Positions 9,127 through 17,278 of a stretch of 64,000 nucleotides of DNA are shown here, in pieces. Made by a program: the position numbers and the translations under genes. Origin of the DNA: Myxococcales bacterium (GTDB lineage: Bacteria > Myxococcota_A > Polyangia > Polyangiales > Ga0077539); assembly GCA_016793325.1 (NCBI GenBank), contig JAEUKI010000078.1, forward strand, positions 82,635-146,634, in the 5' to 3' direction. The notes under the pieces were generated by a model. The model saw nothing but the letters and a program-made list of their open reading frames with translations, did not search any database and was not told where the DNA came from. Position 1 is the first letter of the stretch, and each line of letters opens with the position of its first letter.

Positions 9127-9286
9127 AACTGGGAACGAGCAGGGGAGAACTGGGAACGAGCAGGGGAGAACTGGGAACGAGCAGGGGACGGATCCTCGTA
9201 GACACGGGGAGAACGAGCAGGGGACGGATCCTCGTAGAGGTCCGTCCCCGCTCACTCGAGTACGTGTCGTTCACTCGAGTACGTGT
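9127..9286. repeat. composite repeat array with hairpin core
   Basis: Three tandem 21-bp units beginning AACTGGGAACGAGCAGGGGA (9127-9147, 9148-9168, 9169-9188) are followed by two 25-bp copies containing GGGGACGGATCCTCGTAGA (9178-9202 and 9214-9238, period 36). GGGGACGGA (9220-9228) pairs with TCCGTCCCC (9241-9249), and the loop pairs CCTC/GAGG, giving a strong hairpin. A 16-bp direct repeat TCACTCGAGTACGTGT lies at 9252-9267 and 9271-9286. It fills the gap upstream of the vWA gene. The reverse complement of 9237-9253 (GAGCGGGGACGGACCTC) recurs twice at the right end of the window. Confidence 0.85.
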
Positions 9287-9393
9287 GACTGCTCTCACAC
9301 CGCCATTCGAGCGCGTGTGCCTCCATCGCACTCGTTCCTCGCGCCGCGATACGCTCGCGCCGTCGACTCAACGACGCGAAAGACACCTCCATC

Positions 9394-10623
9394 GTGGCAA
9401 AGGCGAAAAAGTCTGTCGCAAAGAAGCCCGTCGCGAAGCGGCCTGCTGCCAAGAAAGCCGTCGCGAAGAAAGCCGTCGCGAAGAAGGCCGTCGCGAAGAA
9501 GGCCGCTGCGAAGAAAGCCGTCGCGAGACGCCCCCATATCCCCGAGGTGCAAGCGCCCGAGGCGCCCATCGCGACGCCCACGACGGCCACCAACTACATC
9601 GCGCTCGTGCTCGATCGGAGCGGCTCGATGTCCCGCATTCGCGCGAAAGTCGTCGCGTCGTGCAACGAGCAACTCGCGTCGGTGCGCGCGAACGCAGCGT
9701 CGACCGGGCAGCCTTCGTACGCGAGCGTGTTCACGTTCGAGAGTCACGTGGACCCGCCGCTCTTCTTCGGACGCGCTGCAGAAAAGCTCGTGGATCTCGA
9801 ATCCAAGGACGTTCGACTCGGCGGCGCCACCGCGCTTCTCGACGGCGTCGGTACGGCGATCACGCACTTGAAGAGCCTCCCTGGCGCAGAGGGACCTTCG
9901 GCCGAACACGTGAGCTACCTCGTCGTCACGATCACCGACGGCTTCGAAAACGCCTCGAACACCTACAAGAAGAACTTCGCGACGATGCTCGCCGACTGTC
10001 AGCGCACCGGCCGATGGAGCTTCGTGTTCATGTGCCCCAAGGCCGGCGTCAAGACGCTCGTGCGCTTCGGCGTCCCCGCGGGCAACATCATGCCCTGGCA
10101 GCCCAACAACAAAGGCGCCGAGCAGCTCGGAAAGCAGGTCGCCGAAGGGCTCCAGCAGTACTACGAGCAGCGCGCCAGCGGACAGAAAGCCACGACCAAG
10201 TTCTTCGTCACCGACGTGGCGAGCGTCGATCGCAAGGCGCTCACCGAGAAGCTCGTCGACCTCTCGGATCAGTTCGCGCGGTTCGCCGTGAAGAGCTCCG
10301 ACGTCATCCGCCCCTTCGTCGAGAGCGCGCTGAAGAAAAACAAAGACCTCTCCAAGCGCTTCGGGAGCGCGTACCAAAAGGGCCACGCGTACTACGAGCT
10401 CACGAAGGCCGAGACCGTTCAAGCAGCCAAATCACTGCTCATCGTCGATCGCTCGACGAACAAGATCTACGGCGGCGACCAAGCGCGCGCGCTGCTCGGG
10501 CTCCCGATCGGCGAGTCGTGCAAGGTCAAGCCCGGAGACCACGGCGACTACGCGATCTTCGTCGAGAGCACCTCGGTCAACCGACGGCTCGAGTCGAACA
10601 CGACGCTCCTGTATCGCGCGTGA
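9394..10623 (+). CDS. vWA-domain protein with histone H1-like Lys/Ala tail
   Basis: 409 residues from a GTG. Residues 1-45 are Ala/Lys/Val repeats (AKKAVAKKAVAKK), like the tails of bacterial H1-like proteins. Residues ~65-265 are a von Willebrand A domain: YIALVLDRSGSMSRI carries the MIDAS DxSxS, and GGATALLDGVGTAI and VVTITDGFENAS supply the other metal-site residues. The C-terminal ~140 residues (FFVTDVASVDRKAL to TTLLYRA) form a conserved-looking domain I cannot name. No signal peptide is visible, so it is probably cytoplasmic. The tail could bind DNA, RNA or polyphosphate. The tail DNA is itself a 15-bp tandem repeat. Confidence 0.75.
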   Translation: MAKAKKSVAKKPVAKRPAAKKAVAKKAVAKKAVAKKAAAKKAVARRPHIPEVQAPEAPIATPTTATNYIALVLDRSGSMSRIRAKVVASCNEQLASVRANAASTGQPSYASVFTFESHVDPPLFFGRAAEKLVDLESKDVRLGGATALLDGVGTAITHLKSLPGAEGPSAEHVSYLVVTITDGFENASNTYKKNFATMLADCQRTGRWSFVFMCPKAGVKTLVRFGVPAGNIMPWQPNNKGAEQLGKQVAEGLQQYYEQRASGQKATTKFFVTDVASVDRKALTEKLVDLSDQFARFAVKSSDVIRPFVESALKKNKDLSKRFGSAYQKGHAYYELTKAETVQAAKSLLIVDRSTNKIYGGDQARALLGLPIGESCKVKPGDHGDYAIFVESTSVNRRLESNTTLLYRA

Positions 10624-10626
10624 GCC

Positions 10627-11757
10627 TCACGCGCCGCGAAGGCGCGAGAGCACGGCGTCCATCACCGCGGGTCTCAACGCGCGGATCCCGTTGTTCTCGC
10701 GCGTCGGGTGGACGCGGTTGGTGACGAGGGCGACGCAGAGCTCGGCGTCCGGGTCGCACCACAACATGGTCCCTGTAAATCCAAGGTGACCGAAGGTCAT
10801 CATGCTCGCTCGCTCGCCCGCGCTCGAGCCCGCGGGGCTCTTGGCGTCCCAGCCCAACCGGTGCGTACCCCCTTCGCGCGGCGTGGCCATCGCGCGAAGG
10901 ACGCTCGCGCTCACCCAGCCGTCGCCGACGTCTTCGCCCGCCATCGCGCGCAGCGACGCTTCGCCGAGGATCGCGAGGTCCCGCGCCGTTCCGAAGAGGC
11001 CCGCGTGCCCGCACACGCCGCCGAACGCGTAGCAGTTTTCGTCGTGCACGAGGCCCTGCACCAACGCGGGCTCGCCCTCGCCGCGCCACGCGCAGAGCTC
11101 GGTCGGCGCGACCTCGCTCGAATCGACGCCCCGATATTCATGTACCGCGCGATATCCCAGCGTGAGCGCGCCGTACGTCGCCGCGAGCGGCTCGATCACG
11201 CGCTCGCGCACGAGGGTCCCGAGCGATCGTCCGCTCGCCGTCGCGACGGCCTCGCCCGCGGTGATGTACCCGAGGTCGCTGTAGCGCGCGGTGCTTCCGT
11301 TGGGCTCGAGGGGCTCTTCGAAGAGCTTCGCGAAGAGCGTCGCGCGCGCGGCTTCGGTGCCCGCGTCCCGCGCGGCGATGTGACGAAAGAGAGGCTCCCA
11401 CGCGCGAAGCTCGCTTCGGTGGGACAAAAGGGCCTCGAGCGTCGCGCGTCCCGCGGCGCTCGCGCGGCTCTCGGGCCAGAGCGCCTCGGCGGGGGTCGCG
11501 AGCGGGAGCTTCTCGCGATCGGCCCACGAAATCGCGGCGAGCGCGAAGACCGCCTTGCTCACGCTCGCGAGGTCGTAGAGCGTCTCTGTCCGCGCGCGCG
11601 GCGACGATGGATCGTACGTGAGCCCTCCGAACGCGAGGTCTTCGCTGCGCCAGAGCGCGCGATCGCTCGATCGATCGCGCCACCGGACGCTGAGCTGCCC
11701 GCCCGGCGTCACGCCGTCCGCGACCGCGCGATCGAGCAGAGACTCTACAGCGTCCAT
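10627..11757 (-). CDS. serine hydrolase, beta-lactamase/DD-peptidase class C family
   Basis: 376 residues. The class C penicillin-binding fold is shown by the SxxK motif in LYDLASVSKAVFALAA, the YxN-equivalent in ARYSDLGYITAGE, and a C-terminal HLGFTGT in the KTG position. It would act as an esterase, D-aminopeptidase or cell-wall hydrolase; substrate unknown. No signal peptide is evident, so it may be cytoplasmic. The ATG at 11757 overlaps the end of the LOG-family gene by 13 bp, indicating an operon with translational coupling. Its stop faces that of the vWA gene with only 3 bp between them. Confidence 0.8.
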   Translation of the reverse strand: MDAVESLLDRAVADGVTPGGQLSVRWRDRSSDRALWRSEDLAFGGLTYDPSSPRARTETLYDLASVSKAVFALAAISWADREKLPLATPAEALWPESRASAAGRATLEALLSHRSELRAWEPLFRHIAARDAGTEAARATLFAKLFEEPLEPNGSTARYSDLGYITAGEAVATASGRSLGTLVRERVIEPLAATYGALTLGYRAVHEYRGVDSSEVAPTELCAWRGEGEPALVQGLVHDENCYAFGGVCGHAGLFGTARDLAILGEASLRAMAGEDVGDGWVSASVLRAMATPREGGTHRLGWDAKSPAGSSAGERASMMTFGHLGFTGTMLWCDPDAELCVALVTNRVHPTRENNGIRALRPAVMDAVLSRLRGA

Positions 11758-12308
11758 GCGTCGAGCCAGGCTTCGAGTCCCGCGACGCCGTCGACCACCT
11801 CGAGGGCGTTTGCGACGTTGTCCGGAACAAACTTCTCGCGCACCGCGCGCTCGACCCACGCGCGAAGGCCCTCCCAGAAGCCGCCGACCTCCACCAGCAC
11901 GACGCGCTTTTCGTGAAGCCCGATCTGCCGCTCGGTGAGCGCCTCGAAGAGCTCGTCGAGCGTCCCGAACCCTCCCGGCAGCGCGACGAACGCGTCGCTC
12001 TCGCGAAACATCCACTCTTTGCGCTGGTACATCGTGTCGACGACGCCGAGCTCGGTGAGCCCTTTGTGCGTGAGCTCGCGCTGATCGAGCGAGCGAGGAA
12101 TCACCCCGAGCACGCTCCCGCCGGCCCCGAGCGCGGCGTCGGCGACCGCGCCCATCATCCCCACGCTGGCGCCGCCGTACACGAGTCGAAGGGACCTCTT
12201 CGCGATGAGGGCGCCCACCTCGTTGGCGAGCGCGAAGTACCGCGGGTCGACGGCGCGCGAGCTCCCACAAAATACGCAGACGGATTTCGCAGACGACTCT
12301 CTCTTCAT
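11745..12308 (-). CDS. LOG-family protein (TIGR00730, nucleoside 5'-monophosphate phosphoribohydrolase)
   Basis: 187 residues matching the lysine-decarboxylase-like LOG family in length and motifs: VCVFCGSS near the N-terminus, LVYGGASVGMMGAVAD, and the signature LPGGFGTLDELFEAL with the catalytic PGGxGTxxE. Family members cleave nucleoside 5'-monophosphates (cytokinin ribotides in plants and actinobacteria) to base plus ribose 5-phosphate; the bacterial role is often unclear. First gene of a two-gene minus-strand operon with the serine hydrolase. Confidence 0.9.
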   Translation of the reverse strand: MKRESSAKSVCVFCGSSRAVDPRYFALANEVGALIAKRSLRLVYGGASVGMMGAVADAALGAGGSVLGVIPRSLDQRELTHKGLTELGVVDTMYQRKEWMFRESDAFVALPGGFGTLDELFEALTERQIGLHEKRVVLVEVGGFWEGLRAWVERAVREKFVPDNVANALEVVDGVAGLEAWLDAWTL

Positions 12309-12324
12309 CGCGCGCGAGTGTATG

Positions 12325-13446
12325 TCAGCGCGCGGTCAAGAAGGTGAGCGTGCTCGCCGCCGAGAATCCGACGCCGCACGGCCCGCCCATCGCGGGCATC
12401 ACCGTCGAGCGCAGGGCGATCCGCACGCGGCTCGCCGGCGCGAACGTGATGTCCGTCGACGACCGAAACACGAGCCGCGCCGTTCGCGCGATGGAGGTCT
12501 CGCTGTCGATCGTGAACGCGCGCACAGGCGCCGCGCCGACGAACACGTCGAACGTCGCCGAGCGGCCCCGACACTCGGCGCGCGACGCAAAGTCGTTGCC
12601 CGTGAGCCCGATCACGCCCGCGACGCCCTTGACCACCGCGCCGGTGATCGTCCGCGGGCCGCCGATGTGCTGCCCTGCCGTCTCGAGGCGCCCGCTCGCT
12701 TGCGCGCCCATCGCCGAATCGCCAGCCATCGTCAGCGCGACGTCCTCGGTGCTCGTCGTCATGGAGCTCGTCGGGCACGCACACAAAATCGAGCGAGAGC
12801 CCGACGGGAGCACTTCGTTCAGCGGATTTTCGGCGATCGTGAGCGTAAACGGCCCCGATTGCGCGAGGTATCCGTCGACGGCGATCATCAGGCGATCGCC
12901 GATCGCGAGCCCCGTCGCGACCGCGCGCGCGCCGGCGCCGAAGCACGCGGACGGATCGTCCGAGTCGTCGTTGCACGCGATGGGCATCCCTGGAAGGTCA
13001 CAGGATCCGCGGTGGATGGTCACGACCGTGTCCGACGCGAGCGGGCACGCGCTGCCCTCGGTCGCGACCTCGGTGGTGGCGACGACCGTTCCGCCGCGTT
13101 GGACTTGGTAGTCGAAGTAGATCTCGGGCGCGCCGCGGGACATCGCGTTGCAGCTCGCGGGCGGGTCGGCGAGGTGCGCTCCGTTGATGGTCGACCCCGA
13201 GAACACGAGCGAGCCGCCGATGACGCGACCCTGCGTCGAGTCGAGCAGCGAGACGCACGCGCGCCGCGGCCCCGCGTCGACGCCCGCGTCCACGCCGGTG
13301 TCGGTCTCCATCACGTCCATGGGAACGTCGCCGTCGCGCGGCGGCTCCATGAGCTTCGAGATGTCCCACGAGCAGCCGGCGAACGCTCCAGACACTGCGC
13401 ACACAAAAACAACCGCGGCGACGCGCGCCACCCTCGGTGATCGCAT
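12325..13446 (-). CDS. lipoprotein with PPC-like beta domains
   Basis: 373 residues with a lipoprotein signal (AAVVFVCAVSGAFAGC). A short Asp-rich linker (DTGVDAGVDAGPRRAC) leads to two similar halves: one with SDTVVTIHRGSCDLPGMPIA-C-NDD and a final SGPFTLTI, the other with GQHIGGPRTITGAV and RSATFDVFVGA. These resemble pre-peptidase C-terminal (PPC) beta-sandwich domains common in secreted myxobacterial proteins. The ATG overlaps the stop of the TPR gene by one base (TGATG), so they are translationally coupled. No enzymatic motif is seen; likely a surface or periplasmic binding protein. Confidence 0.7.
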   Translation of the reverse strand: MRSPRVARVAAVVFVCAVSGAFAGCSWDISKLMEPPRDGDVPMDVMETDTGVDAGVDAGPRRACVSLLDSTQGRVIGGSLVFSGSTINGAHLADPPASCNAMSRGAPEIYFDYQVQRGGTVVATTEVATEGSACPLASDTVVTIHRGSCDLPGMPIACNDDSDDPSACFGAGARAVATGLAIGDRLMIAVDGYLAQSGPFTLTIAENPLNEVLPSGSRSILCACPTSSMTTSTEDVALTMAGDSAMGAQASGRLETAGQHIGGPRTITGAVVKGVAGVIGLTGNDFASRAECRGRSATFDVFVGAAPVRAFTIDSETSIARTARLVFRSSTDITFAPASRVRIALRSTVMPAMGGPCGVGFSAASTLTFLTAR

Positions 13447-14366
13447 CAGAAGCGACCTCCGAGGACGATCGACGCCTCGTTGGGCAGCGCGACAATCGTC
13501 CCTGTAAACGTCGGTCTCGCGCGGGTCGTCGTGGTCGGCGCCGAGCGCGGCGCGGGGCGCGCGGCGGGCGTGTCGGGGCCCTGCGCGAGGTCGATTCCAA
13601 ACGAAACGCCCGAGGCGATCGCGAGGCCGATCGAAGAGAACATCAACACGTTGACCAGCGTCGCCCGGAGCTGAACCTCGCTGACCAATCGCGGAGCGCA
13701 CCACTCGGTGTCCGGGGTGCGCATGGGGCGCAGGTCACCGCAGGTCTCTCGGAGCGCCTGATAGTAGGTCGACGAGAAGCCCGCGACGCCGCCCGCCGCT
13801 GCGCCGCCCGCCAGCGCAAACGCGCCGAGCACGAAGCCCACCGTACGCGCCGTGTGCGCCCGAGGAACCACCACGGGCCTCTCGACGACGCGCTCGCTCA
13901 CGATGGTGCGCGTCGTTTCGGCGCCCGTCCCGTGCTCGCGCGTCGCTTGTTCGTGCGCAGCCTCGGCGTCCGCGCGAAGGACGCGAAGGCGCTCTTCGAC
14001 CTGCGCGCGCTCGGGCGCGTTGGGGAGCTGGTGCAGAAACCGCTCGTAGGCGTCCACCGCTTGTTGCGGAATGCCCATGCGATCGTAGGTGACGCCGAGG
14101 TTGTAGAGGATCCTCGGGCGCGGCGAGAGCGTGAAGGCCGCCTCGAAGCGCGCGGCCGCGGTGCTGAAATCCTCGCGCGCAAACGCGGCGCTGCCCTCTT
14201 CGTAGAGCGCGAGCGCGCGTCGGTCTGCTTCGGCTGCGCTCAAGCGCTCGCCGGTCTGCGCGGCCGCTGTGCTCGGCGCGCTCGCGACGAGCGCGCACGC
14301 GAGCGCCCCCGCGAGCAGCGCGATGCGCGACGAAGAGAACGAAGCAAGAAGAGGGCGCGAGGCCAT
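13446..14366 (-). CDS. TPR protein with signal peptide and two TM helices
   Basis: 306 residues. A signal peptide (LLAGALACALVASAPSTAAAQ) is followed by TPR-like helices at ~45-130 (ALYEEGSAAFAREDFSTAAA, then RPRILYNLGVTYDRMGIPQQ), a Glu/Arg/Val-rich linker (VVERPVVVP), and two membrane segments near 175-200 and 235-258. Myxobacteria have many proteins of this plan, some working in envelope complexes. It overlaps the following lipoprotein gene by one base, suggesting the two products act together. An upstream hairpin (14399-14417) separates it from coaD. Confidence 0.75.
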   Translation of the reverse strand: MASRPLLASFSSSRIALLAGALACALVASAPSTAAAQTGERLSAAEADRRALALYEEGSAAFAREDFSTAAARFEAAFTLSPRPRILYNLGVTYDRMGIPQQAVDAYERFLHQLPNAPERAQVEERLRVLRADAEAAHEQATREHGTGAETTRTIVSERVVERPVVVPRAHTARTVGFVLGAFALAGGAAAGGVAGFSSTYYQALRETCGDLRPMRTPDTEWCAPRLVSEVQLRATLVNVLMFSSIGLAIASGVSFGIDLAQGPDTPAARPAPRSAPTTTTRARPTFTGTIVALPNEASIVLGGRF

Positions 14367-14398
14367 GCGTCGCGCGAGTATACCCCACCCCGACGATC

Positions 14399-14417
14399 GC
14401 CGCGCTTTTTGCGCGGC
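14399..14417. other. perfect hairpin at the end of coaD
   Basis: GCCGCGC-TTTTT-GCGCGGC forms a 7-bp perfect stem with a 5-nt loop, touching the coaD stop codon. It lacks a following T-run in either direction, so I do not call it an intrinsic terminator, but it may stabilise the 3' end of the coaD transcript. Confidence 0.45.
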
Positions 14418-14929
14418 TAGGGAGAGGTCCCGCCCGAGCGCTGCGCGGCGCGCTCGGCGATGCGCTGCTTCAAGCGCTCGGCGACGAGGGGCGGGACGAA
14501 CTCGTCGACCTTTCCCCCGAAGGAGGCGACCTCTTTGACGAGGCTCGAGGACACGAACGAGTGATCGTCGCGCGTCATCAAGAACACCGTCTCGACGTCG
14601 GGCGCGAGCCTCCGGTTCATGAGCGTCATCTGAAACTCGTACTCGAAATCAGCGACCGCGCGCAGGCCGCGGACCACAGCCTTGGCGCCCTTGGCGCGCG
14701 CGTAGTCGACGAGCAGCCCTTCGATCGTGTCGACCTCGACGCGCGACGGATCCGTGACGGCGCGAACGATGTCGATGCGCTCTTGCAGCGAAAACAGAGG
14801 CTGTTTGCGTTGATTGTGCGCGACGGCCACGACGAGCTTGTCGAAGATCTCGAGGCTCCGTTCGATGATGTCGAGGTGCCCGTTGGTGAGCGGGTCGAAC
14901 GAGCCAGGGTAGACCGCGACGCGTGCCAT
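14417..14929 (-). CDS. coaD: pantetheine-phosphate adenylyltransferase
   Basis: 170 residues, the usual CoaD length. The nucleotidyltransferase signature VAVYPGSFDPLTNGHLDII (T/HxGH-type ATP site) starts the protein, followed by AVAHNQRKQPLF, VVRGLRAVADFEYEFQM and the second ATP motif FVSSSLVKEV (family ISSxxxRE). It catalyses 4'-phosphopantetheine + ATP to dephospho-CoA + PPi, the penultimate step of coenzyme A synthesis, in the cytoplasm. It lies 77 bp downstream of rsmD, a neighbour pair found in many bacteria. Confidence 0.97.
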   Translation of the reverse strand: MARVAVYPGSFDPLTNGHLDIIERSLEIFDKLVVAVAHNQRKQPLFSLQERIDIVRAVTDPSRVEVDTIEGLLVDYARAKGAKAVVRGLRAVADFEYEFQMTLMNRRLAPDVETVFLMTRDDHSFVSSSLVKEVASFGGKVDEFVPPLVAERLKQRIAERAAQRSGGTSP

Positions 14930-15006
14930 GTTGCTCGCGTTTATAGCAGCTCCGACCGGCGAAGGGTGCGCGACGCTCCTGCGAATCCCAAGAAAAACAC
15001 AGGGAT

Positions 15007-15639
15007 TCACTCGTTTGCGCGAGGCGCTTGCCGCTCGGACAGGGGCTCGCTCGCGCGCGCGCCGAAGGCGAACCAGAACACCAGCGTCGTGTCGCCGTAC
15101 TCTTTTTCGTACGGTCCGTCGCCGTCGCCGAAGGCCTCTCGCACAACAGCGGACCACACGATGGCGTCTCGCGTCGCGCGCTCGACGACGACCGTGGCTC
15201 CTTCGCGCAGCCACCCTTCGCGCGCCACGAGCGCGTCGAGCGCGTATTGCTCGTGCCCGTGCATGTACGGCGGATCCATGAACACGAGGTCGAACGGCGC
15301 GTCGGGAGCGGCGCTGGGCCCCTTGTCGATGAACCGTCGGACGTCCCGCTGCGCGATCTTCGCGCGGGACTCGAAGCGGCAGTCCGCGAGGTTGCGGCGG
15401 ATCGTCGCGCAGAGCTTGTCGCTCGCTTCGACAAACGCACACGAGCGCGCGCCGCGAGAGAGCGCTTCGATCCCGAGCGCGCCGGTGCCCGCGAAGAGGT
15501 CGAGCGCGACGAGGTCGTCCACGGGACCGAGCACGTTGAAGAGCGCCTCGCGCACTTTGTCCGTGGTCGGCCGCGTCTCGGTGCCCGCCGGAGGCACGTG
15601 CAGCGTCCGTCCCTTGGCGCTGCCTGCGATCACGCGCAC
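15007..15639 (-). CDS. rsmD: 16S rRNA (guanine966-N2)-methyltransferase
   Basis: 210 residues. Typical RsmD features: MRVIAGSAKGRTL at the start, RPTTDKVREALFNVLG, the SAM-binding LDLFAGTGALGIEALSRGA, and the catalytic NPPY-type motif as MDPPYMHG. It methylates G966 of 16S rRNA during 30S assembly. The C-terminal 25 residues are Arg/Glu-rich and unremarkable. It precedes coaD on the same strand and follows the GPGN-repeat protein by 12 bp. Confidence 0.95.
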   Translation of the reverse strand: MRVIAGSAKGRTLHVPPAGTETRPTTDKVREALFNVLGPVDDLVALDLFAGTGALGIEALSRGARSCAFVEASDKLCATIRRNLADCRFESRAKIAQRDVRRFIDKGPSAAPDAPFDLVFMDPPYMHGHEQYALDALVAREGWLREGATVVVERATRDAIVWSAVVREAFGDGDGPYEKEYGDTTLVFWFAFGARASEPLSERQAPRANE

Positions 15640-15651
15640 GGCGTTTCTCCT

Positions 15652-16908
15652 CTAGAAACGCAGCGCAAACGAGCCGCCCTGCACCGGGCCGCCCACGATC
15701 GGCGCGACCGCCCACGTGGGGCGCAGGTTCAAGCGCGACCGCGCGCCAGCGGCGGTGTTGGCCGTGGTGCTCTGCTCGGCCGCAGCGCGAGGAGGATCGG
15801 TGATCACGAGCACGACGCCCGCGACCACGAGCGCCGCGCCAACGCCGATGAGCGCGCCCATGGTCGTCACGCCGCTCGAGTGTCGGTCGCAGAGCGACCT
15901 CGCTGTCGTGATCTCGCTGCCCTCGGCGCTGCGAAACATGCCCGGTCCGGTTTCGGCGACGACGTTGCCGAGCGCGTTCATCCCGCGAACTTCGGCGCAA
16001 AGCTCGTCGCTCGTCGTCTCTCGACCAGGGCCGCCGACGCTCGCGCGAAGAAACAGCATCGAGAACGGAACCATCGGCGACATCGCTTGGTTCGCGTCGG
16101 CTTGCGCGCCGAGCACGTTGAGTCCGCCGACCAATCCACCGACGATCCCCACGACTGCGCCCGCGCCGATCGCGCCGAAGCCGATGTAGCGACGGATGGG
16201 CGGGCCGGGCTGCGCAGGTCCGACGGGGCCTGTGCCAGGGCCGTTGCCAGGGCCGTTTCCGGGTCCGTTGCCGGGTCCGTTGCCGGGGCCGTTTCCAGGG
16301 CCGTTGCCGACCGTGGTCGGCGCCGGGACGAGCAAGCGCAGGACTTGATCGGTCGTCTGGTGCCAGCGGTCTTCGTCGACCGCTTGCGCGCGAGGCAATT
16401 CAGCTTGCTGCGGAGCGCTCGGGTTGCCCGTGCTCGCGTCGAAGACCATCACCTCGATGCGCACCGGGGCGGTGGCGCGACGAGCGCCCGCGCGACGAAC
16501 CGCGCCGTACACGAAGCGCGGCGAGTGAATGTGATCCGAGATCTGCCGCAAGCACTCGACCGGAACGCTGTCGTCGCAGCCGAACGCCGCGATGAGCTGC
16601 TCGAGCGCCGGCGTGTTGTCGGGCACCGTGAAGCCCGCCTGCGTGGCCGATCGGCGCAAGCTCGCGGTCGCGACGGCGGCGGCTTCGTCTTCGCCGTCCG
16701 GCGCGCGCAGCCCGAGCACGGGCAACGGTCCGCGCTGCGCTTGCGCAGACGCGTTGTTGGCGACCGAGAGCGTCGTGACGACGCTCAGCGTTGCGACAAC
16801 CGACAACAAAGCCCGCGGGCGTCGCGTCGTTGGATCGATCCTCGTGTTGGTCACGGTTGGCACAAGCGCACTCCTTGGAAGCCTCGGTATGTCTGCCGCA
16901 CGATGCAC
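15652..16908 (-). CDS. secreted/membrane protein with GPGN repeat linker
   Basis: 418 residues. The N-terminus holds a hydrophobic stretch ending NNASAQAQ, a probable signal peptide; the ATG at 16908 leaves a long n-region, so a GTG further in may be used. Residues ~60-180 form an unknown globular domain (AFGCDDSVPVECLRQISDHI; SPRFVYGAVRRAG), reminiscent of periplasmic proteins that normalise a per-species score. Then come repeated GPGN units (about 200-225), and membrane-type segments near 245-270 and 365-385 around a C...C loop (LCAEVRGMN, LCDRHSSG). Function unknown. The 12-bp tandem repeat coding the linker is listed separately. Confidence 0.65.
   Translation of the reverse strand: MHRAADIPRLPRSALVPTVTNTRIDPTTRRPRALLSVVATLSVVTTLSVANNASAQAQRGPLPVLGLRAPDGEDEAAAVATASLRRSATQAGFTVPDNTPALEQLIAAFGCDDSVPVECLRQISDHIHSPRFVYGAVRRAGARRATAPVRIEVMVFDASTGNPSAPQQAELPRAQAVDEDRWHQTTDQVLRLLVPAPTTVGNGPGNGPGNGPGNGPGNGPGNGPGTGPVGPAQPGPPIRRYIGFGAIGAGAVVGIVGGLVGGLNVLGAQADANQAMSPMVPFSMLFLRASVGGPGRETTSDELCAEVRGMNALGNVVAETGPGMFRSAEGSEITTARSLCDRHSSGVTTMGALIGVGAALVVAGVVLVITDPPRAAAEQSTTANTAAGARSRLNLRPTWAVAPIVGGPVQGGSFALRF
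16240..16311 (-). repeat. 12-bp in-frame tandem repeat coding GPGN units
   Basis: About six copies of a 12-bp unit close to CCGTTGCCAGGG (plus-strand reading, with T/C and A/G variants) code for the Gly-Pro-Gly-Asn linker of the surrounding gene. The unit keeps frame, so copy-number change would only alter linker length. Confidence 0.75.
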
Positions 16909-17278
16909 CGAGCGCTGACGAACCCTGCGCTCGAAATCGGCGAACCGCGGCGATTGTACAGAGGTCCCGCGACGCCCGTAAACGGTGTTGCGCGATCGCG
17001 CTGCGACCGCCAGCGGATCGAGCGCCGCGCGGCCTGACTTCGCGAGGAAAATATCTCGACAGGCGCGTCCACGATCGCCGCGTTCGTGACGGGGTCGCCC
17101 TGTGCAACGGAGTCGACCGCCTCGAGGGGGACGGATCGCGCTTCGCCTCGTTTCGTTGCCTGCTCCCGGTCGTTGGTGCGGGGGTCTGCAATCGCGTATG
17201 ACGGCGCGGGCTCACGGCTCCGCACGTCCTCCTTCGAGCCATTGCTCCGGTGAAAATTCTTCGACGACGAGAGACGAC
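16909..17278. other. intergenic region before prmC
   Basis: 370 bp between the divergent GPGN-repeat protein and prmC genes. It contains an AT-richer patch (GAGGAAAATATCTCGAC near 17040, and TGAAAATTCTTCGACG near 17250) where promoters for the two genes may lie, but no convincing -35/-10 pair, RNA gene or repeat was found. Confidence 0.35.

Noticed and set aside
14399..14417. Intrinsic terminator for coaD
   Set aside because: The T-run is in the loop, not after the stem, on the coaD strand.
16909..17278. tRNA or small RNA gene in the gap before prmC
   Set aside because: No cloverleaf, T-loop GGTTCRA box or terminator could be found.
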